Below, piece by piece: positions 27,574 through 32,825 of a stretch of 32,825 nt of DNA; within the stretch, counting starts at the first letter, position 1, and every line of letters starts with the position of its first letter. The notes beneath the pieces were generated by a model. The model worked only from the letters and a program-made list of their open reading frames with translations, ran no database searches and was not told the DNA's origin. The stretch comes from Gammaproteobacteria bacterium DTU037 (GTDB taxonomy: Bacteria > Pseudomonadota > Gammaproteobacteria > Pseudomonadales > Pseudomonadaceae). Made by a program: the position numbers and the translations under genes. The stretch spans positions 21,766 through 54,590 of the forward strand of contig LFRZ01000005.1 in NCBI GenBank assembly GCA_001513025.1, written 5' to 3'.

Positions 27574-29331
27574 ATGCATGCTGAGCCAAAAACACTTCGC
27601 TTACTTATTGTCGATGACTGCGCCCATAACGCTGAGCGTATATTTGAACTGTTTCGTGCGACGGGGCATTGCCTGCAAGCGCAACACGTCAGCTCTCTTG
27701 AAGCGCTTAATCGCGCACTTAAGACCCCATGGGATGTGTGCATCGCCGCTCATCGCTGCCAAAATGCGCCCTCGGTCGCGGCTCTAAACTGCATTCAGCA
27801 GCAGCGCAGTGACATCTCATTTATTCAACTGACACAAGACAACTCCTCAGCCGCGCTAACCGCTGCCTTGCACGATGGCGCTCAGGATGCGGTCTACCAG
27901 GCTGATGAGCAGCGCTTAATTTTAGTCGTGCAACGCGAGCTAGCCCATCTTGCCGAGCGTCGTCAACGCCGTGCAGTGGAGATCGCACTGAAAACCACAC
28001 AGCAACGCTATCAAGCCGCTATTGATAGTGCTGGATTCGCAGCGCAACTGCGCCAACTCAGCAGTCAGGATTTAGTCACCGGTCTTTATAATCGTCAGCA
28101 TTTTTTGCAGCAGCTGGATGCCGCAAGCGAGCGCGCCATCAATATCGGTCAGCCCGCAAGCCTAGCCTATATCAAAGTTGACCATTACTCGCAGCTGCAA
28201 GTACAGCTTGGCCTGGCCGCGATCGACTTATTTTTGCTGGATCTGGCCAAACTCCTACGCCAGCACTTAAAGCATGGCGCACACCTCGCCCGTCTCGCAG
28301 ATAATGCCTTTAGTCTACTGACCCCCGATACCAGCCCAGAGGATGATAAAGCTCAGCTGCTCAACTTAATTAAACGCGTCGAGGCGCAGCTGTTTGATAT
28401 CAATGGCCGTAGCGCACAAACCACCTTAAGTATTGGCGTGGCTCGTCTGGGCGAAAAGAGCGCTCATGCCTCAACGGTCTTAAAGCGTGCGCAGCACTGT
28501 GCCGAGCAGCTGAGCCAAGGCAATGGTTTAAAAATCTATAATCCAGCAGATGACCTCGCCGCTACGGCGAAACGCGGCGAGGTGCTGGCCATGCTGCACC
28601 AAGCTCTGGAACACAACAGCTTCAAATTACTCTTTCAGCCTATCGTGGCTTTACATGCGGGGCCAGATCAGCTTTACGAAGTGTTGCCGCAACTGGTCAG
28701 CCCTCGTGGTCACAACATCCCTAGGGCTGAGTATTTAGATGCCGCTCTCGGCGCAGGCTTAGCAGAAAAAATCGATCGATGGGTTCTGCTTAACGCTATT
28801 CAGCAGTTGAGCAAGCAGCACCAGCAAGGCCTAACCACTCGTTTATTTATTCCATTGTCGAGCGCCAGCTTAAACGATAAAACTTTAATGGTTTGGCTGG
28901 CTGAGGTGCTTAAGGCTTCACCTTTAGCCGCTCATAGCCTTATTCTCCAACTGCGTGAAAGTGATGCCATCAGCCACTTAAAACATGCCAAAGCGCTGAG
29001 CAGAGGCTTGCAACCATTGCAGTGCCAGCTTGCCTTAGAGCAATTTGGCGGTGCAGCCAACCCACTGGCTATATTTAAGCATCTGCCACTTGATTTCGTA
29101 AAACTTGAGCACAGCTTCAGCGCACAACTCAATCAGCCCGCCGCACAACACCGACTCACCGACCTGCTGACACTGCTGCATCGGCAAGACAGCCGCAGCA
29201 TAGTACCAAACATCAATAGCGCTAGTATTTTACCTGCGCTTTGGCAAGCCGGAGTCCAGTATATTCAAGGGTGCTATTTGCAAGAGCCAAGCCCCAACAT
29301 GCACTACGACTTCGCTTTAAACGATCAATAA
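27574..29331 (+). CDS. fimX: FimX-like degenerate REC-GGDEF-EAL protein lacking the PAS domain
   Basis: FimX of P. aeruginosa is a polar c-di-GMP receptor that promotes type IV pilus assembly and twitching; it has REC-PAS-GGDEF-EAL domains and about 690 residues. This 585-residue homologue has a REC-like domain (1-125), where Ala59 sits where the phospho-Asp is expected. A short helix (126-165) is followed by a GGDEF domain from SSQDLVTGLYNRQHF, with ADNAF (242-246) replacing GGDEF, and an EAL domain from about 345 (KLLFQPIVAL) with EVL (369-371) replacing EAL. Later catalytic motifs are also lost (LEQFGG for DDFGTG, VKLEHSF for the K-I-D motif). It is therefore predicted to bind, not make or break, c-di-GMP. 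The PAS domain is missing. ATG 27574 has no clear Shine-Dalgarno. Confidence 0.88.
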   Translation: MHAEPKTLRLLIVDDCAHNAERIFELFRATGHCLQAQHVSSLEALNRALKTPWDVCIAAHRCQNAPSVAALNCIQQQRSDISFIQLTQDNSSAALTAALHDGAQDAVYQADEQRLILVVQRELAHLAERRQRRAVEIALKTTQQRYQAAIDSAGFAAQLRQLSSQDLVTGLYNRQHFLQQLDAASERAINIGQPASLAYIKVDHYSQLQVQLGLAAIDLFLLDLAKLLRQHLKHGAHLARLADNAFSLLTPDTSPEDDKAQLLNLIKRVEAQLFDINGRSAQTTLSIGVARLGEKSAHASTVLKRAQHCAEQLSQGNGLKIYNPADDLAATAKRGEVLAMLHQALEHNSFKLLFQPIVALHAGPDQLYEVLPQLVSPRGHNIPRAEYLDAALGAGLAEKIDRWVLLNAIQQLSKQHQQGLTTRLFIPLSSASLNDKTLMVWLAEVLKASPLAAHSLILQLRESDAISHLKHAKALSRGLQPLQCQLALEQFGGAANPLAIFKHLPLDFVKLEHSFSAQLNQPAAQHRLTDLLTLLHRQDSRSIVPNINSASILPALWQAGVQYIQGCYLQEPSPNMHYDFALNDQ

Positions 29332-29332
29332 C

Positions 29333-29351
29333 AGGGCTCGCGCGCAGCCCT
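29333..29351 (+). other. Hairpin after fimX
   Basis: AGGGCT (29333-29338) and AGCCCT (29346-29351) pair around a CG-repeat loop of 7 nt, directly after the fimX stop. No T-run follows, so it is only a possible 3' end structure. The rest of the 215-bp gap to dusB (29352-29546) shows no gene. Confidence 0.4.
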
Positions 29352-29464
29352 CAGCACAGCCATTAGGATACCCGCGAGACAAGAGCTCTAGCTAATTAAG
29401 AGCCGTACGCGGTTAAGCCGCCTGGCCTTGCTCAGCCATTTATCACATCACACCGCTTGTTGCT

Positions 29465-29492
29465 TTATCCAAGGCGCCAGAGCAGGTATCAT
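29465..29492 (+). promoter_or_regulatory. Candidate promoter for dusB-fis
   Basis: TTATCC (29465-29470), a 16-nt spacer and TATCAT (29487-29492; five of six to the -10 consensus) lie about 55 bp before the dusB ATG. The -35 is weak. It is placed where a promoter for the dusB-fis pair is expected. Confidence 0.3.
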
Positions 29493-29546
29493 AGGCATCT
29501 TGTTTTTACCTTATTTCATTTAAGCTGCGCGCAGGCTGGAAAGTCC

Positions 29547-30545
29547 ATGTCGATGGTTCGTATTGGCCCCTACACATTAGCTAACAACCTGATTCTCGCG
29601 CCAATGGCCGGCGTTACAGATCGTCCACAACGCCAATTATGTGCGCGTTTTGGCGCAGGTTTAACAGTCGCAGAAATGCTCACCAGCGACACCCGCTTAT
29701 GGAGCAGTCGCAAATCCAGTTTACGTCTATTAACCGATAGCGATCCTGAACCACGCTCGGTACAAATTGCCGGCGCAGATCCACAGATGCTGGCCCATGC
29801 CGCGCAGCAGTGCGTGGCCTTAGGCGCGCATATTATTGATATCAATATGGGCTGTCCAGCGAAAAAAGTCTGTAATAAAGCGGCCGGCTCGGCGCTGCTT
29901 AAAGACGAGCAATTGGTCACTGAGATTCTCCACGCAGTGCGCGCAGCAGTTGATGTTCCCGTCACCTTAAAAATCCGTACCGGCTGGGATCAAGCGAATA
30001 AAAACGGAGTGACCATTGCTAAAATTGCCGAACAAGCAGGCATCAATGCACTTGCGGTACATGGCCGCACTCGTGCAGATCGCTACAATGGTGACGCCGA
30101 ATACGATACTATTGCACTTATTAAGCAGGCCGTCTCAATTCCAGTCTTCGCCAATGGCGATATTGACAGTCCATTTAAGGCACAACAGGTGCTCAGACAA
30201 ACGGGTGCAGACGGCTTACTGATTGGTCGCGCAGCACAGGGACGACCGTGGATTTTCCAGGAAATAAACCATTTTCTGACCACGGGTGAAATACTGCCAG
30301 CCATCAGTTTAAACGCATTAGAGTCAATCCTGCTTGAGCATCTTGAGCTCCTGCATGCGTTCTATGGCCAGCCGATGGGTGTGCGTATTGCTAGGAAACA
30401 CACTCACTGGTACTTAGCTTCATTACCAGGGGCACAACAATTTCGTACAACGTTTAATCAGCTGGATTGCGAAGCAGCACAAAAGCACCATATTCAGGTC
30501 TTTTTTCTTCACCTTCGCGCTCTAGGCTTAACAGACGCTGCATGA
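29547..30545 (+). CDS. dusB: tRNA-dihydrouridine synthase B
   Basis: FMN enzyme that reduces uridine to dihydrouridine in the tRNA D-loop. The 332 residues include the FMN-barrel start LILAPMAGVTDRPQRQLC, the active-site cysteine in INMGCPAKKVCNKAAGSALL, then LKIRTGWD, LAVHGRTRADRYNG, VFANGDI and GADGLLIGRAAQGRPWIFQE. I start at ATG 29547 (MSMVRIGPYTL, matching other Pseudomonas DusB), with GGAAAG just upstream. The open frame extends 30 codons further to a TTG at 29457, but that part has no family resemblance. It precedes fis by 37 bp, the classic dusB-fis operon of gammaproteobacteria. Confidence 0.97.
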   Translation: MSMVRIGPYTLANNLILAPMAGVTDRPQRQLCARFGAGLTVAEMLTSDTRLWSSRKSSLRLLTDSDPEPRSVQIAGADPQMLAHAAQQCVALGAHIIDINMGCPAKKVCNKAAGSALLKDEQLVTEILHAVRAAVDVPVTLKIRTGWDQANKNGVTIAKIAEQAGINALAVHGRTRADRYNGDAEYDTIALIKQAVSIPVFANGDIDSPFKAQQVLRQTGADGLLIGRAAQGRPWIFQEINHFLTTGEILPAISLNALESILLEHLELLHAFYGQPMGVRIARKHTHWYLASLPGAQQFRTTFNQLDCEAAQKHHIQVFFLHLRALGLTDAA

Positions 30546-30582
30546 TTCCAATGATAAAACGTTCCGTTATGAGATATCTGTC

Positions 30583-30855
30583 GTGACAAAAACTACTATG
30601 CCGCTTATGACCATCAGCAACAGTGAACACTTGACCTTACGTGCATGTGTTGAAAAAACGTTGCACGAGTACTTTGCCCATTTAGATGGTGCGCACGTCA
30701 ATGATGTCTATAATCTGGTGCTGAGCGAAGTTGAAGCGCCCTTATTTGCCTCTGTGATGCAGCATGTACAGGGTAATCAAACCCGCGCTTCAGAAATGCT
30801 CGGTTTAAACCGAGGCACCTTGCGTAAAAAACTTAAGCAATACAATCTTCTTTAA
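30583..30855 (+). CDS. fis: DNA-binding protein Fis
   Basis: Nucleoid-associated protein that bends DNA and activates rRNA and other growth-related promoters. The 90 residues from GTG 30583 include a short N-terminal arm, the dimer core LTLRACVEKTLHEYFAHLDG, NDVYNLVLSEVEAPLF, and the highly conserved C-terminal helix-turn-helix (residues about 66-88) GNQTRASEMLGLNRGTLRKK. It is slightly shorter than E. coli Fis (98) because the N-terminal extension is reduced. There is no in-frame ATG upstream; ATG codons at 30598 and 30607 would trim 5 or 8 residues. The GTG has only a weak GAG 8-10 nt upstream. Cotranscription with dusB is likely. Confidence 0.95.
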   Translation: MTKTTMPLMTISNSEHLTLRACVEKTLHEYFAHLDGAHVNDVYNLVLSEVEAPLFASVMQHVQGNQTRASEMLGLNRGTLRKKLKQYNLL

Positions 30856-30870
30856 CATATAACCCTGCTC

Positions 30871-30886
30871 ACCTCATCGCTGAGGT
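30871..30886 (+). other. Short hairpin between fis and purH
   Basis: ACCTCA (30871-30876), a 4-nt loop TCGC and TGAGGT (30881-30886) form a compact stem 15 nt after the fis stop and 35 nt before purH. TTCTATG follows, which is poor for an intrinsic terminator. It may be a partial terminator between dusB-fis and purHD. No PurR-like operator is visible in the 66-bp gap. Confidence 0.4.
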
Positions 30887-30921
30887 TCTATGCAGTTTGC
30901 CGTTTATAGCTAGGAAACCCA

Positions 30922-32529
30922 ATGACTGACCACACATCAAAAACGCCTATTCGTCGTGCTTTAATCAGTGTCTCTGATAAAACGGGTATTGTTGAATTCG
31001 CACAAGCCTTAGACGCTCTAGGCGTTGAGATTCTATCCACCGGCGGCACCTTTAAATTACTCAAAGACAATGCCATCCCTGCTATTGAAGTGGCGGATTA
31101 CACCGGCTTTGCAGAAATGATGGATGGTCGGGTGAAGACTCTGCATCCAAAAATTCATGGTGGCATTTTAGGCCGTCGTGATATTGACGCAGCGATTATG
31201 GCTGAACACGGCATCAAGCCGATTGATTTAGTGGCAGTTAACCTCTACCCCTTCGCGGCAACCGTGGCTAAAGCCGATTGCAGCTTGCCCGATGCGATTG
31301 AAAATATCGATATCGGCGGCCCGACCATGGTGCGCAGCGCGGCGAAAAACCATAAAGATGTGGCCATTGTGGTCAACAGCAGTGACTACGGCACTATTAT
31401 CGAAGGTTTAAAGCAAGGCGGTTTAAGCTACGCACAACGCTTTAACCTCGCACTAAAAGCCTTTGAGCACACCGCAGCCTACGACGGTATGATCGCCAAC
31501 TACTTGGGCACCATTGAGCAGTCTGCCGAGACCCTCAGCACTGAGCAGCGTACAGCCTTCCCAAATACCTTTAATACCCAGTTTATTAAAGCGCAAGATA
31601 TGCGTTACGGAGAAAACCCACACCAAAGCGCCGCTTTTTACACTGAAGCTAACCCACAAGAAGCCAGCATTGCTAGCGCGGTACAGCTGCAAGGTAAAGA
31701 GCTGTCCTTTAATAACGTGGCGGATACCGATGCCGCGCTTGAGTGCGTCAAAAGTTTTGTAAAACCGGCCTGTGTGATTGTAAAACACGCCAACCCTTGC
31801 GGTGTTGCCGTGGCCACTGACGCCGAAGGCGGTATCCGTCAGGCCTACGAATTGGCCTACGCCACAGATAGCGAGTCCGCTTTCGGCGGCATTATTGCTT
31901 TTAACCGCGAACTCGATGGCGAGACGGCACAAGCCATTGTCGAGCGTCAGTTTGTTGAAGTCATTATCGCCCCCAGCATCAGCCAAGCCGCACGTGATAT
32001 TGTTGCCAGCAAAGCCAATGTACGTTTACTCGAGTGCGGTCAATGGCCCGCCGAGCGCAGCGCCAGCTTGGATTACAAGCGCGTTAACGGTGGTTTATTA
32101 GTCCAGAGCCGTGACATTCAAATGATCACTGCTGCCGACTTAAAAGTGGTAACCAAACGCGCGCCCACTGAGCAAGAAATCCATGACTTAATCTTTGCTT
32201 GGAAAGTGGCTAAGTTTGTTAAATCCAACGCCATTGTTTACGCGAAAAACCGCCAAACCATCGGCGTCGGTGCCGGACAAATGAGCCGCGTTAACTCTGC
32301 CCGTATTGCCGCGATTAAAGCTGAACAGGCTGGTTTAGCAGTGGCTGGTGCAGTGATGGCATCGGACGCTTTCTTCCCTTTCCGTGACGGTTTAGATAAC
32401 GCGGCAACAGTGGGTATCCGCGCGGTGATTCAGCCCGGTGGTTCCATGCGTGACGCAGAAGTGATTGCTGCTGCAGATGAAGCTGATATTGCCATGGTGT
32501 TTACCGGCATGCGTCACTTCCGCCACTAA
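30922..32529 (+). CDS. purH: Bifunctional AICAR transformylase / IMP cyclohydrolase
   Basis: Catalyses the last two steps of IMP synthesis: formylation of AICAR by 10-formyl-THF, then ring closure. The 535 residues contain the N-terminal MGS-like cyclohydrolase domain (about 1-150), with [44 protein letters not shown] and [21 protein letters not shown]. The C-terminal transformylase domain has [27 protein letters not shown] with the catalytic Lys-His, and [13 protein letters not shown] at 30922 has AGGAAA about 7 nt upstream. It is followed 24 bp later by purD, a conserved purHD pair. Confidence 0.98.
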   Translation: MTDHTSKTPIRRALISVSDKTGIVEFAQALDALGVEILSTGGTFKLLKDNAIPAIEVADYTGFAEMMDGRVKTLHPKIHGGILGRRDIDAAIMAEHGIKPIDLVAVNLYPFAATVAKADCSLPDAIENIDIGGPTMVRSAAKNHKDVAIVVNSSDYGTIIEGLKQGGLSYAQRFNLALKAFEHTAAYDGMIANYLGTIEQSAETLSTEQRTAFPNTFNTQFIKAQDMRYGENPHQSAAFYTEANPQEASIASAVQLQGKELSFNNVADTDAALECVKSFVKPACVIVKHANPCGVAVATDAEGGIRQAYELAYATDSESAFGGIIAFNRELDGETAQAIVERQFVEVIIAPSISQAARDIVASKANVRLLECGQWPAERSASLDYKRVNGGLLVQSRDIQMITAADLKVVTKRAPTEQEIHDLIFAWKVAKFVKSNAIVYAKNRQTIGVGAGQMSRVNSARIAAIKAEQAGLAVAGAVMASDAFFPFRDGLDNAATVGIRAVIQPGGSMRDAEVIAAADEADIAMVFTGMRHFRH

Positions 32530-32553
32530 TAGCTCTTTAAAGGACCGTTTTCT

Positions 32554-32825
32554 ATGAAAATTTTAATTATCGGTAATGGCGGGCGCGAACACGCACTGGC
32601 TTGGAAAGTTGCCCAAGACCCGCGCGTCACCAAGGTGTTTATTGCCCCAGGTAACGCCGGCAGTGCCACTGAAGCCAAATGCGAAAACGTCGCCATTGAT
32701 GTATTGGCGATCGAGCAGTTGGCTGATTTTGCTGAGCACAACAAGGTAGCTTTGACCATTGTTGGCCCTGAAGCGCCGCTGGTTGCCGGTGTGGTGGATA
32801 CTTTCCGCCTGCGCAAGCTGGATAT
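32554..32825 (+). CDS. purD: Phosphoribosylamine-glycine ligase, N-terminal part (cut by window edge)
   Basis: Second enzyme of de novo purine synthesis, joining glycine to phosphoribosylamine with ATP. Only 90 codons are inside the window, but the start MKILIIGNGGREHALAWKVA, then VFIAPGNAGSA and LTIVGPEAPLVAGVVD, is diagnostic for the PurD N-terminal domain. ATG at 32554 has AAAGGA about 11 nt upstream. The frame is still open at the end of the window, and the full protein should be about 430 residues. Cotranscribed with purH. Confidence 0.96.
   Translation, partial: MKILIIGNGGREHALAWKVAQDPRVTKVFIAPGNAGSATEAKCENVAIDVLAIEQLADFAEHNKVALTIVGPEAPLVAGVVDTFRLRKLD

Noticed and set aside
29457-29546. 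30-codon N-terminal extension of dusB from TTG
   Set aside because: The extension has no family resemblance and lies in the probable promoter region; ATG 29547 gives the conserved start.
31453-31986. 177-codon minus-strand open frame inside purH
   Set aside because: Antisense shadow of a fully conserved purH segment with no domain resemblance.

Overview
The window looks like a chromosomal segment of a gammaproteobacterium in the Pseudomonas lineage (Pseudomonadaceae). The proteins and local gene orders match Pseudomonas: carA-leuE-carB; dapB-dnaJ-dnaK-grpE/recN; mreBCD-rng-yhdP facing gatCAB; psd-(unknown gene)-fimX; dusB-fis-purH-purD. Base composition looks well below that of typical P. 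aeruginosa, so a lower-GC relative (for example the Thiopseudomonas/Denitrificimonas group) is a reasonable guess. It is not proven from this window. I see no rRNA, tRNA, CRISPR, insertion sequence or prophage; this is housekeeping chromosome.

Layout. Positions 1-8270 (minus strand) hold pyrimidine/arginine precursor synthesis (carA, an inserted leucine exporter, 5' half of carB), lysine/peptidoglycan synthesis (dapB) and the heat-shock chaperone cluster grpE-dnaK-dnaJ. grpE and dnaK each have a textbook sigma-32 promoter with a 13-nt spacer. Positions 8486-10239 (plus) hold recN behind a sigma-70-type promoter covered by a LexA box, so SOS control is predicted. Positions 10265-18409 (minus) hold the cell-shape and envelope operon mreB-mreC-mreD, then rng (RNase G) and yhdP (AsmA-like envelope lipid protein). 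The usual Pseudomonas maf gene is absent from the only gene-free gap longer than 300 bp (15552-15865). Positions 18629-21838 (plus) hold gatCAB, the tRNA-dependent amidotransferase. Then come a short RlpA-like lipoprotein, a CaCA-family Na+/Ca2+ antiporter, the ribosome-assembly GTPase rsgA, psd, a 601-aa protein with a PilZ-like C-terminus, and a FimX homologue lacking its PAS domain. The window ends with dusB-fis and purH-purD (purD truncated by the window edge).

Most of the window is conserved. The points that stand out are: (i) mreC, whose homologous N-terminus and membrane helix can only be included by starting at a non-canonical AUU (or AUC) codon, just below a 10-bp hairpin; (ii) FimX, reduced to REC-GGDEF-EAL with all three signature motifs degenerate and what looks like a clean PAS excision scar; (iii) the uncharacterised PilZ-like gene directly upstream of fimX; (iv) paired sigma-32 promoters; (v) a 14-bp perfect hairpin with a T-run just upstream of carA, either a terminator or an attenuator; and (vi) several junctions where blocks far apart in P. 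aeruginosa have been joined or genes (maf, motAB-rhdA, fur-omlA) are missing. I found no clearly new multi-gene system. The PilZ-like gene plus PAS-less FimX is the nearest candidate.
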